Shown here: piece by piece, positions 55,574-64,000 of the stretch
Layout: every line of letters begins with the position of its first letter
Position numbering within the stretch: position 1 is the first letter of the stretch
Source: Lachnospiraceae bacterium
GTDB taxonomy: Bacteria > Bacillota > Clostridia > Lachnospirales > Lachnospiraceae
Assembly: GCA_910575075.1 (NCBI GenBank)
Contig: CAJTCY010000003.1
Span: forward strand, 162,161 to 226,160
Reading direction: 5' to 3'
DNA: 64,000 bases
Notes under the pieces: model-generated
The model's input: the letters and a program-made list of their open reading frames with translations, nothing else
Database searches by the model: none
Told to the model about the DNA's origin: nothing
Program-made: the position numbers and the translations under genes

Positions 55574-56421
55574 GTGGGAATTTAATGGATACGGTTTTAC
55601 AGATGGCAGGCACTGATGCGGAGCCGGAGGATTATACAGGCGGGGACGGTTTACTGTACTGTGGGAAATGCCACAAGCCGAAAGAAGCCTATTTTCCGCA
55701 TGGTAAGGCGTTGTTCGGGCGTGACCGCCACCCGTCTGAATGTGACTGCCGCAGGGCAGAACGTGAAAAACGTGAGAAAAGAGATGCGGACGAAAAGCAC
55801 AGCGCCGAAGTGGAACGCCTGAAACAGGAAGGTTTTTCCAATCCGGCGATGCGGAACTGGACTTTTGAAAACGACAACGGGAAATGCCCGCAGATAGGGA
55901 AAGCGCACTCCTATGTAGAAAAATGGGAAACGGTGCGGTCTGAAAACCTCGGCTATCTTCTGTGGGGGAATGTCGGATCGGGGAAAAGCTATTTTGCGGG
56001 CTGTATCGCAAATGCCCTCATGGAGAGGGAAATACCCGTCTGCATGACGAACTTTGCAACGATACTGAACAACCTTTTTTACGGCTCGGAAAACAGGAAT
56101 GCGTACATCGTAAGGTTATGTTCCTATCCCCTGCTCATTCTTGATGATTTCGGCATGGAAAGGGGTACGGAATACGGGCTTGAACAGGTCTACAACGTGA
56201 TTGACAGTCGCTATATCAGCAAAAAGCCGTTGATTGCAACGACGAACCTCACGCCGGAGCAGCTAAAGAACCCGGAGGACGTGGCACACGCACGAATTTA
56301 TGGCAGGCTGCTTGAGATGTGTACGCCTGTGCGGTTTACGGGAGATGATTTCCGCAAAGCGGCGGCGCAGCAGAAAATGGAACGCCTGAAAAAGCTGATG
56401 GATGGAGGTGAAAGCCAATGA
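55570..56421 (+). CDS. DnaC/IstB-like helicase loader ATPase
   Basis: An AAA+ protein that loads the replicative helicase at the element origin. An N-terminal zinc-like motif (CGKCHK and CDCRR) spans about 35-61. Walker A is WGNVGSGKSYFAG near 135, and Walker B LLILDDFGMERGTEYG near 189. At 283 residues it is of normal length. It lies between the organiser and xis, each overlapped by 4 bp, so the three are translated as a unit. Confidence 0.92.
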   Translation: MSGNLMDTVLQMAGTDAEPEDYTGGDGLLYCGKCHKPKEAYFPHGKALFGRDRHPSECDCRRAEREKREKRDADEKHSAEVERLKQEGFSNPAMRNWTFENDNGKCPQIGKAHSYVEKWETVRSENLGYLLWGNVGSGKSYFAGCIANALMEREIPVCMTNFATILNNLFYGSENRNAYIVRLCSYPLLILDDFGMERGTEYGLEQVYNVIDSRYISKKPLIATTNLTPEQLKNPEDVAHARIYGRLLEMCTPVRFTGDDFRKAAAQQKMERLKKLMDGGESQ

Positions 56422-56612
56422 AAGAAGTTCCAATTTGGGAAAAGAGCAATTTAAGTCTCGAAGAAGCGGCGGCATATTCAGGGATTGGCGTTAATAAGCT
56501 GCGTGAGCTTACCAATGAGAAAAACTGTCGGTTTGTTTTGTGGGTTGGCAATAAGCGGTTAATCAAACGCCGTCTATTCGATCAGTATATTGAACAGGAA
56601 TACTCTATCTGA
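56418..56612 (+). CDS. xis: Excisionase, Tn916 Xis-like
   Basis: A 64-residue MerR-like winged-helix protein, with LSLEEAAAYSGIGVNKLREL as the HTH and NKRLIKRRLFDQYIEQ as the C-terminal helix. It bends the element ends and directs Int to excision. It is 284 bp upstream of int. GGAGGTGAAAGCC precedes the ATG. Confidence 0.9.
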   Translation: MKEVPIWEKSNLSLEEAAAYSGIGVNKLRELTNEKNCRFVLWVGNKRLIKRRLFDQYIEQEYSI

Positions 56613-56803
56613 CATAGTTTGGTTTGCGATATAACTTTTATAATATTCCATTGTCAGAACCTAAATTATCTGTTTTGCAGTTTTTGTGAATCTTGTGGTG
56701 TAAAATCGGCTTTGATATGGTACAATGAAAATACGGCGCACGTCAGCTCGAAACGTTGTTTCTCGCTGTCGTTGCACTCACATAAAAATACAATGCCAAC
56801 AAT

Positions 56804-56821
56804 ATGACAGCAAGCTGTCAT
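56804..56821. promoter_or_regulatory. Inverted repeat in the xis-int gap
   Basis: ATGACAGC (56804-56811) and GCTGTCAT (56814-56821) are perfect arms, extended imperfectly by CAACA/TGTTG. It could be an Xis or regulator site or a hairpin in the int leader. Confidence 0.45.
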
Positions 56822-56896
56822 TGTTGCCCTTGCATTTTTACGTTCGCCGCATATCGTCATATCAAGGCTCTTTCCACTACGGAAAGGAGTTTGAAA

Positions 56897-58096
56897 ATGT
56901 CTGAAAAACGGAAAGACAATAAAGGACGAATCTTAAAAACAGGAGAGAGCCAGAGAAAAGACCTGATTTATCAATACCGCTATACCGATAGGCATGGAAA
57001 GCGGCAGACCATTTACTCCGCTGATTTGAAAGAATTGCGGGAAAAGGAAAAGACAATTCAGAGACAGCTTGATGACGGGATTGACTATGCCGCCGGAAAA
57101 GTTACTGTGATTGCTCTTTTAGAGCGCTATATCAGTTTGAAGCAGGGTGTACGCTATAATACCAAAGTCGGTTACAATTTTGTGCTGAATCTGATTAAGA
57201 AAGAAGATTTCGGCTATCGGCAGATTGGCGATATTAAGGTATCTGATGCACAGCAATGGATTATGAAACTTCACAATGACGGTAAAGGCTACAGCACGAT
57301 TACCAGTGTGCGGGGAGTTGTAAAGCCCGCATTTCAAATGGCATACAATGAGGATATTATCCGCAGGAATCCATTTGATTTTAAGCTGACCGATGTAGTG
57401 CCGAATGATTCGCAAAAACGGATTGCCATGACAGAGGAACAGCAGCAGATCTGGATGGACTTCATAAGGGAAGATAAAACTTATGCCAAATACTATGATG
57501 AGTTCGTTGTCCTGTTGGGAACAGGTATGCGGGTTAGCGAATTTTGCGGCTTGACAAAAAGTGACCTTGATTTCTCCAATCGGAGAATCCGTGTTGACAA
57601 ACAGCTTGTCAGGGAACGGGGCGGAAAATACTATGTGGAGAAAACCAAGACAGAGTGTGGATGCCGATTTATCCCAATGACAGAGGAAGTGTATTGCAGC
57701 TTGAAAAATATCCTTGCCAACCGTCCAAAACTGAAAACAGAGGCAATCATAGACGGTTACAGCGGTTTTCTTCTGATTGACAAAGACAATCACCCGAAGG
57801 TGGCATTACATATCGAGAATGAGATGCGGTGGGCAATGAAGAAGTACAAAAAATTGCACCCGGACAATCTGTTGCCGCATATCACGCCTCATGTGTTTCG
57901 TCATACATTCTGTACCAATATGGCAAATGCGGGTATGGACATTAAGACCTTGCAGTATGTAATGGGACATTCTGATGTGGGCGTTACGCTGAATGTCTAC
58001 ACTCATGCCAGCTATGATCGGGCGGCTGAACAAATGGCTAAAATTTTGGACTTCAAGGAAACGGATATACAAGGCAAACAGAGAAAATCAGGTTAA
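56897..58096 (+). CDS. int: Tyrosine integrase, Tn916 Int family
   Basis: Catalyses insertion and excision of the element. ATG 56897 follows GGAAAGGAG; the upstream frame is not needed. In about 399 residues there is an arm-binding N-terminal domain, a core-binding domain (about 75-165) and the catalytic domain with Arg in GTGMRVSEFCG near 213, HVFRHTF near 332, GHSDVGVTLN near 355 and the Tyr nucleophile in VYTHAS. All catalytic residues are present, so it may be active. The right att-like site is 163 bp downstream. Confidence 0.95.
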   Translation: MSEKRKDNKGRILKTGESQRKDLIYQYRYTDRHGKRQTIYSADLKELREKEKTIQRQLDDGIDYAAGKVTVIALLERYISLKQGVRYNTKVGYNFVLNLIKKEDFGYRQIGDIKVSDAQQWIMKLHNDGKGYSTITSVRGVVKPAFQMAYNEDIIRRNPFDFKLTDVVPNDSQKRIAMTEEQQQIWMDFIREDKTYAKYYDEFVVLLGTGMRVSEFCGLTKSDLDFSNRRIRVDKQLVRERGGKYYVEKTKTECGCRFIPMTEEVYCSLKNILANRPKLKTEAIIDGYSGFLLIDKDNHPKVALHIENEMRWAMKKYKKLHPDNLLPHITPHVFRHTFCTNMANAGMDIKTLQYVMGHSDVGVTLNVYTHASYDRAAEQMAKILDFKETDIQGKQRKSG

Positions 58097-58258
58097 GATT
58101 TATACCAATCTACTACACCAATTACTACACCATTTGCCCGTGAATTTGCGTAGATTTACATAGATTTGCGTGAGTTTGGAGCAAAAAACAAAAAATGAAA
58201 AAAGCGTCAGAAAGCCAGTAATATCAAGGTTTGAAGGCTTATGAAGGGATATAAAAGA

Positions 58259-58291
58259 TATGATAAAAATCTTATTTATTTGCCACGGCAG
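58259..58291 (+). repeat. Right att-like site with phosphatase start codons
   Basis: From ATG 58260 it encodes MIKILFICHGRICRA before a stop, the same low-molecular-weight phosphatase start as the left site (29 of 33 bases identical). TACACC repeats and TTTGCGT direct repeats lie between int and this site (58111-58170) and may be integrase arm sites. Confidence 0.75.
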
Positions 58292-58428
58292 GATTTGTCG
58301 GGCGCGATGAAATGCTTATAAATCAAAGATTTTCTGTGTTACTTGCTCAATTTTACTAATGATTTACCAATATTTTTGGAGAGCTTGACTTGCAAAGACA
58401 ACAGAACCAGAATGAGGAGATTAAAAAT

Positions 58429-58785
58429 ATGAGCGAATTAAAGAAACATATTTATGACGACGAGAATGGACTGCATTACACTCTGATTAGAGATTACTAC
58501 ATTGAGGACTTGAAGTTATTCGAGGATAAAAACTGTATGAATGATTTGCTGTCCTGTGAATTTAGTATTGACACCGGATGTGTGGAGCTTCGTTACGCTG
58601 AGGATCGTAGGATTTCCATCAATTGTACTGCTGTGAAAACAAAGTAACGGACAATATGTATCAGTGGTCTGAGTTGGATTGGTTGATTTACAATGCACCT
58701 ATGGAATATGCAAATTTGATTCTGAATGATGATCTGGAGAAATATCTGAAGGCTGTGACCGTGTTTAGAGTTTTTGAAAGCTAAT
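58429..58785 (+). pseudogene. TnpV/DUF6061-like hybrid, frameshifted
   Basis: The start MSELKKHIYDDENGLHYTLI resembles TnpV-type proteins of mobile elements. From about residue 37 the sequence instead resembles DUF6061 (CEFSIDTGCVELRYAEDRR). The DUF6061-like tail (SELDWLIYNAPMEYANLIL) continues in another frame to a stop at 58783-58785. It is therefore both fused and frameshifted. Confidence 0.5.
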
Positions 58786-58905
58786 TATACTACCGTTCGT
58801 GGGAGAAATCCTGTGGGCGGTTTCTTTTAGAATAAAAAGCCCTCCGGGCAGGATGCAAAGGGAATTTTATTGCTTTGCAATAAGCATTCGGCGCGTCAAA
58901 GTGTG

Positions 58906-58953
58906 CAAGCCAATTCCCCCAAGATTGGGGTTAAAGGGGGTGATGTGGGCTTG
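58906..58953. other. Nested inverted repeat in non-coding DNA
   Basis: CAAGCC (58906-58911) pairs with GGCTTG (58948-58953), and CCCCC (58916-58920) with GGGGG (58936-58940). The rest of 58786-59080 shows no gene. It may be debris of the mobile element to the left. Confidence 0.4.
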
Positions 58954-59080
58954 TCCGCTTTGTTCTTAGGTTGAGGACTTATCTCCATTGTAAAGTTTCT
59001 TTTGCTGTATTGACAAATTACGCTTAAACGAATATGATTATACTGGATTTTTATATCTATGATCTGTGAGGTGTTAGAGT

Positions 59081-59266
59081 ATGAATGGTTATATTACAGC
59101 TCAAGAAGCTGCTGATAAATGGGGGATTACTCCACGTCAAGTGCAAATTTTATGTAAGGCAAACTGTGTTGTCGGGGCTATTCGTTTGGGTCGCATTTGG
59201 ATTATTCCAGAAGATGCTGAAAAGGCGACAAACAATAGAAGAAAGGAGGAGTATTGTAATGACTAA
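59081..59266 (+). CDS. Small excisionase-like HTH protein
   Basis: A 61-residue protein with the MerR/Xis-type motif ITAQEAADKWGITPRQVQIL and a second half AIRLGRIWIIPEDAEKA. Such proteins are common before restriction or toxin genes and may act as controllers. It overlaps the type IIG gene by 8 bp (59259-59266) and carries that gene's AAAGGAGGA within it, so the two are translationally coupled. Confidence 0.75.
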   Translation: MNGYITAQEAADKWGITPRQVQILCKANCVVGAIRLGRIWIIPEDAEKATNNRRKEEYCND

Positions 59267-62252
59267 CGTGTTTGATTTGCAGATTCTCATAGATCGTTTT
59301 CAGGCAAATATAGAATTTTATAAAGATACGAAAAACGCATATAATGAACATTCTTGCAGAATTGAATATATTGATCGTTTTTTAAAATTCTTGGGATGGG
59401 ACGTTGCAAACGAAAAAGGCTTGGCACCGCAATATAGGGAAGTTGTTGCTGAAAATTACTCTACTCGTACCGATCGCCCTGATTATACTATTACGCTTAG
59501 AGGCGTTCCTAAGTTTTTTATAGAGGCAAAAAAGCCGGCTGTTGATATCACAAGAGATGCATCTCCAGCTATTCAGACGAGAAAGTATGGATGGAATGCA
59601 AAGCATAGATTGGCAGTGCTAACAAATTTTGAATATCTTGCGATTTATGATACTTGCCATGTTGCTAAGGAAGGCGATAATTGTGCAGTAGCTAGATATC
59701 GCTTATATCATTATACGGAATATGTTAAGAAGTTCGCGGAAATTAGTAATTTAATTTCAAGGAATGCCGTATATTCAGGTGAATTTGATTCATATTTAGA
59801 TGATAATTTTCCAGCATCAGGCGGACATATACAACAGGTAGATACTTTATTTCTTTCGCATATAAATGAATGGCGTACGGCACTTAGTAATGAACTATAT
59901 GCAAAGGGCGGCCGCTATGTGTCTTTGGAGGTATTGAACGATGTTGTTCAAGAATTTATTAATCAGATAGTATTCCTGAGAATTTGCGAAGACAAAAATT
60001 TGCCGTTGTATCATAAACTGAAAGATACGATTACTGATCCGACTCAATTGAAAGATAAATTAGAGGAATTGTTCCGCTCCGCAGATCGACGCTACAATTC
60101 CGGAATGTTTTCTGGGGAAGATATTATTTTTGATCTTTCTTGTGAAGTGATAAAAGATATGATTGCAGGATTGTATTATCCTCAAAGCCCATATCTGTTT
60201 AATATCATTGAGCCGAATTTGCTGGGAAAAATTTATGAAATGTTTTTAACGGAGCAATTAGTGTTGCTTGATGATAATACGATTGGTCTTGGTCAAAAGA
60301 AAGATTGTCAGAATAGATCTGTTGTAACAACACCTACAGAAATTGTTAAGTATATGGTCGAAAAAACGCTTTCCAAAGTTTGTGAAGGAAAAACACCTGT
60401 AGAAATTTTAGATATTAGAGTTGCGGATATTGCTTGTGGTTCCGGCATTTTCTTGGAAGAAGCATTTGCATTTTTGCAGAATTATTGTGTACAGTGGTAT
60501 GTAAGCCACGGTCAGACTGATCATTTAGTGGAAATTGGTGTTGATTTATATAAATTGCTACTCCAAGAGAAGAAAGAGATTCTTTGCTCTTGTATTTATG
60601 GTATTGATATTGATATTCATGCAGTTGAAGTTGCTAAATTCTCTTTATTAATAAAGCTGATTGAGGATGAAACTGCACCATCTGTTGCAGAAGTCGTACC
60701 TATCCTTCCTGATTTAAGTAATAATATTCATTTTGGTAATTCACTTGTGAGTCATACAGATATGGCTGGAATTTCTGGTGCTACTCATCAGATGATAGAC
60801 ATTGTTCCGTTTGATTGGAATGAAATTAACGAAGGTAATAGTTTTGATGCAATTATTGGGAATCCACCCTATGTAAATACAGAGGGAATGCATATGCTAT
60901 TGCCAAGTGCTGAGTTTAAAATTTACAAGAAGAAATATAGAAGTGCTTATAAACAATTTGATAAGTACTTTATTTTTATTGAGAGAGCAATTGACAAAGT
61001 TAAAGATAATGGATTTATTTGCTATATTGTTCCAAACAAGTTTTTCAAAATTGGTGCAGGTGAAAACTTACGTGACCTGATTACCAAAGGGAAAATGCTT
61101 GTAAGTTTGGATGACTTTGGAGATGCACAGTTATTTGAGGACAAAACGATTTATAGTTCTATTGTACTTCTTTGCAAAGCTGAACAAGCAACATTCGTTT
61201 ACAATAGTATTGATTCTGCAAATAAGTTATGGGCAGGCGAAGCAATCGATTTAGTGGAGTTTTCTGCTGCTGTGTTGAATAAATTTCCGTGGAGGCTTAC
61301 AACGGATTTGGATTTTCTAAAGATGCTCCAGAAATTGGATATGGTAGCAGTTCCAATTACAAAATATACCGATATTTTTACGGGGATACAGACCAGTGCA
61401 GAGCAGAAGCGTACTTATTGGTTTACTGATGAGGAAATTATTGATGAAACAGAGGAGTGTTATACATTTCAGCGAGATGGTATGACATTTTCTATCGAAA
61501 AATCGATTCTTCGTCCATACTTTAAGCCGGTAAAAAAATCAGAAAAGAAGCAAAATACATATAGCTATTTAACAACCAATAAGCACATCATTTTCCCTTA
61601 TGATAGTAATGGCAAGATTATACCTTTAGAGGAATTGAAAACTAATTATCCAGGAACATATGAGTATCTTTTGGCTAATTATGATGTTTTAGCACCAAAG
61701 GATATTGTTCCCGGTGGGAAAAGAGACGTTAATTATGCAACGGCAGACACATGGTATCGCTATGGACGTCATCAGGCGTTATCAGCATTTAATAATAGAA
61801 AGAAACTTATTGTGGGGATTCTAAGTAAAGACCCTATGTATGTTCTCGATACAAATGATTTTTTAATTGCATCAGGTGATACTGCTGGATATTGTGCTGT
61901 TTGTAAACAAGATGGAAGTCCATACGAATTAGAATATATTCAAGCATGGTTGACGAACGATTACACAGAAAGAATTTTGCAAATTATCGGGAGTGATTTT
62001 GAAAATGACTTTTATTCCAGAGGACGCTCTGTACTTGTTACGTTACCATTTGTAGAACTGGACTTCGATGATCCGGGTCAGAAGGCAATTTATGATAAAG
62101 TAGTGGCAGCGACCAGAACAATTTATCAAATCAACGAAAAACTGGCTGAGCACCCAGCAAAACGAATCGCCAATACATTGCAAAGACAAAAAGAAAGTTT
62201 AATATATGAGATTCAAGGGTTGATTGCACGAGTATATCGCCTTGAATTTTAG
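59259..62252 (+). CDS. Type IIG (Eco57I-like) restriction-modification enzyme
   Basis: ATG 59259 is chosen because AAAGGAGGA lies 8 nt upstream; the open frame extends further but over the HTH gene. In about 997 residues there is an N-terminal nuclease-like domain with RPDYTITLRG and FFIEAKKP (PD and ExK motif, residues ~73-93), a helical linker, the methylase motif I ADIACGSGIFLEEAF near 388, the catalytic IIGNPPYVN near 532 (N6-adenine type) and a C-terminal target-recognition region. A single chain can cut and methylate. Its specificity cannot be read from sequence. Confidence 0.9.
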   Translation: MTNVFDLQILIDRFQANIEFYKDTKNAYNEHSCRIEYIDRFLKFLGWDVANEKGLAPQYREVVAENYSTRTDRPDYTITLRGVPKFFIEAKKPAVDITRDASPAIQTRKYGWNAKHRLAVLTNFEYLAIYDTCHVAKEGDNCAVARYRLYHYTEYVKKFAEISNLISRNAVYSGEFDSYLDDNFPASGGHIQQVDTLFLSHINEWRTALSNELYAKGGRYVSLEVLNDVVQEFINQIVFLRICEDKNLPLYHKLKDTITDPTQLKDKLEELFRSADRRYNSGMFSGEDIIFDLSCEVIKDMIAGLYYPQSPYLFNIIEPNLLGKIYEMFLTEQLVLLDDNTIGLGQKKDCQNRSVVTTPTEIVKYMVEKTLSKVCEGKTPVEILDIRVADIACGSGIFLEEAFAFLQNYCVQWYVSHGQTDHLVEIGVDLYKLLLQEKKEILCSCIYGIDIDIHAVEVAKFSLLIKLIEDETAPSVAEVVPILPDLSNNIHFGNSLVSHTDMAGISGATHQMIDIVPFDWNEINEGNSFDAIIGNPPYVNTEGMHMLLPSAEFKIYKKKYRSAYKQFDKYFIFIERAIDKVKDNGFICYIVPNKFFKIGAGENLRDLITKGKMLVSLDDFGDAQLFEDKTIYSSIVLLCKAEQATFVYNSIDSANKLWAGEAIDLVEFSAAVLNKFPWRLTTDLDFLKMLQKLDMVAVPITKYTDIFTGIQTSAEQKRTYWFTDEEIIDETEECYTFQRDGMTFSIEKSILRPYFKPVKKSEKKQNTYSYLTTNKHIIFPYDSNGKIIPLEELKTNYPGTYEYLLANYDVLAPKDIVPGGKRDVNYATADTWYRYGRHQALSAFNNRKKLIVGILSKDPMYVLDTNDFLIASGDTAGYCAVCKQDGSPYELEYIQAWLTNDYTERILQIIGSDFENDFYSRGRSVLVTLPFVELDFDDPGQKAIYDKVVAATRTIYQINEKLAEHPAKRIANTLQRQKESLIYEIQGLIARVYRLEF

Positions 62253-62264
62253 AGAGGTAAAACA

Positions 62265-63890
62265 ATGAGACTCAAGAAGAACAGTTCAGAACAGAAGTTA
62301 AGAGGAGCATATTATACTCCATGGCAGCTTGCAGATGCTATGGTGGGGCTTTTTGCGTCTCAAAATATCGCCACTGTGTTAGAGCCGAGTTGTGGCGATG
62401 GGGTGTTTCTTGACAGCCTTAAAAATCTGAAACTTTTGGAGAAAGTAAGAAGGGTAACGGCTGTGGAAATTGAGCCAGAGGAAGCTGAAAAAGTACGAAA
62501 TCGATATTTGGGTTTTAGTCAGATTGAAGTCTGTACTGAAGATTTTTTTGATTATTATTATCGTGTACTCGGCAAAGAAAGTTTCGACTTGATTTTAGGA
62601 AATCCGCCATATATTCGTTACCAATACCTGAAAGAAAGTCAGAGAGAAATGCAGTCTGAAATCCTGACTTCTCATGGAATGAAAGCTAATAAGTTAATAA
62701 ATGCATGGGTTGCATTTATTGTAGCATGTGTGCAGCTACTTTCTGAAAATGGGAAAATAGCATTTGTTATTCCGGCAGAAATTCTTCAGGTAGCCTATGC
62801 TGAGGACCTGCGTCTGTATTTGGCAAATAATCTTGCAAAAATTACTTTGATTACATTTGAGCAATTGGTTTTTCCTGATATAGAACAGGAAGTAGTCGTT
62901 TTTACTGGTGAAAAAGGTAAAGAAGAAAAAGGTATTCGTATCATTGAGATGAATAATCTTGATAGTTTTGCCCGACTCAAGTTAGAAGAGAATGGTTTTC
63001 AGAAATTGCAGCATGTTAAGGAGAAATGGACGAAATATTTTGTGACTCCAGATGAAATGTCTCTTATTCAGGAACTCCGCAATGATGACCGATTTGCGAA
63101 GTTCTCTGAGTATGGCTTAATCAATGTTGGTATTACAACTGGAAATAATGGTTATTTTTCAGTTACTGAAGAAACCACAGAGCAATATGGCTTGGCGGAT
63201 GTTACTCTTCCTCTGATTGGCAGGAGTTCCCATGCACATGGAATATATTTCACACAAGAGGATTGGGAAAAAAATAAGGCTACAGGAAAACGTGCAAGAT
63301 TAATTAGTTTTCCTGAGATTCCGTATGAGGAATATCCTGATGGACATAAGAAATACATTTCGCTTGGTGAAAAAAATGGTGAACACGAAGGATATAAATG
63401 TTCTATTAGAGATAGATGGTATATTGTTCCGTCTGTATGGGTACCAGATGCTTTTTTCTTGAGGAGAAACAACTTGTATCCTAAATTTGTTTTGAATAGA
63501 TGTGGTGCTGTATCAACGGATACAATGCACAGAATGAAGTTCAATGAAGGGGTTATACCGGAAAACATTCTTCTTGCTTACTATAATAGTATCTCCTTTG
63601 CTTTTACGGAGATTTGTGGACGAAGCTATGGAGGTGGTGTACTTGAAGTGCTTCCCGGCGAAATGGGAAACATTTTGCTTCCTAAGGTAGAGGCTGTTAA
63701 TCCAAAGCTTAGAGAAATGCTTTTAGCTCATATTGATTCCGTTGTGCGAAATAGTGAAGATATTGAAAGGGCTTTGAATATTGTTGACGAGGAACTTCTT
63801 GTTAAAACGTTAGGTATCGATTCTGAAATATGCCGCAAGTGTCGTGCTATTTGGAAGAAAATGCAGCGACGTAGATTAGGACGAGGATAA
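62265..63890 (+). CDS. N6-adenine DNA methyltransferase, Eco57I-like
   Basis: A 541-residue methylase with RGAYYTPWQLADAMV at the N-terminus, motif I LEPSCGDGVFLDSL near 39, catalytic LILGNPPYIRYQYL near 110, and a C-terminal recognition domain. It starts 12 bp after the type IIG gene. Many type IIG enzymes modify only one strand of an asymmetric site, and a companion methylase covers the other; this gene is the likely companion. AGAGAGG precedes the ATG. Confidence 0.9.
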   Translation: MRLKKNSSEQKLRGAYYTPWQLADAMVGLFASQNIATVLEPSCGDGVFLDSLKNLKLLEKVRRVTAVEIEPEEAEKVRNRYLGFSQIEVCTEDFFDYYYRVLGKESFDLILGNPPYIRYQYLKESQREMQSEILTSHGMKANKLINAWVAFIVACVQLLSENGKIAFVIPAEILQVAYAEDLRLYLANNLAKITLITFEQLVFPDIEQEVVVFTGEKGKEEKGIRIIEMNNLDSFARLKLEENGFQKLQHVKEKWTKYFVTPDEMSLIQELRNDDRFAKFSEYGLINVGITTGNNGYFSVTEETTEQYGLADVTLPLIGRSSHAHGIYFTQEDWEKNKATGKRARLISFPEIPYEEYPDGHKKYISLGEKNGEHEGYKCSIRDRWYIVPSVWVPDAFFLRRNNLYPKFVLNRCGAVSTDTMHRMKFNEGVIPENILLAYYNSISFAFTEICGRSYGGGVLEVLPGEMGNILLPKVEAVNPKLREMLLAHIDSVVRNSEDIERALNIVDEELLVKTLGIDSEICRKCRAIWKKMQRRRLGRG

Positions 63891-63906
63891 ATAGTCCAGC
63901 TAATAA

Positions 63907-64000
63907 ATGTCAATAGCAAAAATGAAAGAAGTTGATATTTATTGCTGGCTTAAAAAAGGGCGCACTTATCCCTTGGTGAAAATATCATTTTTAAAAAGAT
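63907..64000 (+). CDS. Possible start of a further gene, cut by window end
   Basis: An open frame from ATG 63907 (or 63922) encodes MKEVDIYCWLKKGRTYPLVK and runs to the window edge. No good RBS is seen, and an imperfect inverted repeat (CCAGC 63896-63900 to GCTGG 63954-63958) overlaps it, so it may instead be the terminator region of the methylase gene. Confidence 0.3.
   Translation, partial: MSIAKMKEVDIYCWLKKGRTYPLVKISFLKR

Larger units (their letters stand above)
47943..58291. mobile_element. Integrative element bracketed by att-like repeats, about 10.3 kb
   Basis: The outer boundaries are two 33-bp copies (47943-47975 and 58259-58291) that differ at 4 positions. Inside are an HNH remnant, a helicase, a restriction-modification pair, a HTH gene, replication genes, xis and int. 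The integrase points toward the right copy and lies 160 bp from it, the usual place. No relaxase or type IV secretion gene is present, so it is not self-transmissible; it may be a mobilisable or satellite element or a decayed conjugative one. Confidence 0.7.

Noticed and set aside
56619..56807. 62-residue open frame between xis and int
   Set aside because: No RBS, hydrophobic low-quality composition, and it lies in the expected regulatory gap of Tn916-like modules.
57119..57793. 224-residue minus-strand frame
   Set aside because: Shadow of the integrase, whose catalytic motifs are all present on the plus strand.
63896..63958. Terminator after the last methylase
   Set aside because: The stem is imperfect, with a long loop and only an A-run after it; an open frame overlaps it, so neither reading is secure.

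Overview
This looks like a chromosomal segment from a low-to-moderate G+C Clostridia species, most likely a gut Lachnospiraceae. The evidence is the GGAGG-type ribosome binding sites, the Gram-positive gene order priA-def-fmt-yugP-rsmB-rlmN-prpC-prkC-rsgA-rpe-thiN, a PASTA-domain kinase, DAP-type MurE and Tn916-like integration genes. The genus cannot be fixed from sequence alone. No rRNA, tRNA or CRISPR array was seen.

Positions 1-26200 hold metabolic and transport operons. They begin with the 3' part of glyA, then a chemoreceptor on the minus strand. Next is a MacAB-like exporter operon with two adaptor proteins, one of which carries an unusual domain inserted at its coiled-coil hairpin, leading into serS. 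A FtsW/RodA-type gene follows. A six-to-seven-copy 20-bp tandem repeat then precedes an acyl-adenylate ligase and a sulfonate/nitrate-type ABC importer. The complete pantothenate-to-CoA operon is panG-like, panB, panC, panD, coaBC. After it come two uncharacterised genes, an ABC-2 exporter and a truncated acetyltransferase.

Positions 26480-39940 are the conserved housekeeping block: cell wall (murE), replication restart (priA), translation (def, fmt, rsmB, rlmN, rsgA), the phosphatase/kinase pair that senses cell-wall fragments, and rpe and thiN. Positions 39940-47480 hold a MarR/FUSC-type exporter pair, a radical SAM gene, a TetR gene with an evident autoregulated promoter, a PEBP protein, insertion-sequence debris, and an orphan sugar-binding lipoprotein paired with a chemoreceptor.

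Positions 47600-64000 are accessory defence DNA. A roughly 10.3-kb integrative element (integrase, excisionase, DnaC-like loader, replisome organiser) is bracketed by two copies of a 33-bp sequence that encodes the start of a low-molecular-weight tyrosine phosphatase. Its cargo is a frameshifted helicase and an AvaI/BsoBI-family restriction-modification pair. A second integrase remnant lies just outside the left copy, suggesting repeated insertion at one site. To the right are a decayed TnpV/DUF6061 gene and a type IIG (Eco57I-like) restriction-modification enzyme with a second adenine methylase.

Two families of small dispersed non-coding elements are scattered through the core. One is a palindromic MITE-like element with 12-bp target duplications, in a 285-bp form and two 54-bp forms, two of its copies inside the pan/coa operon. 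The other is a GTTTCC-ended element of about 190 bp, a diverged copy of which appears to supply the glyA terminator.
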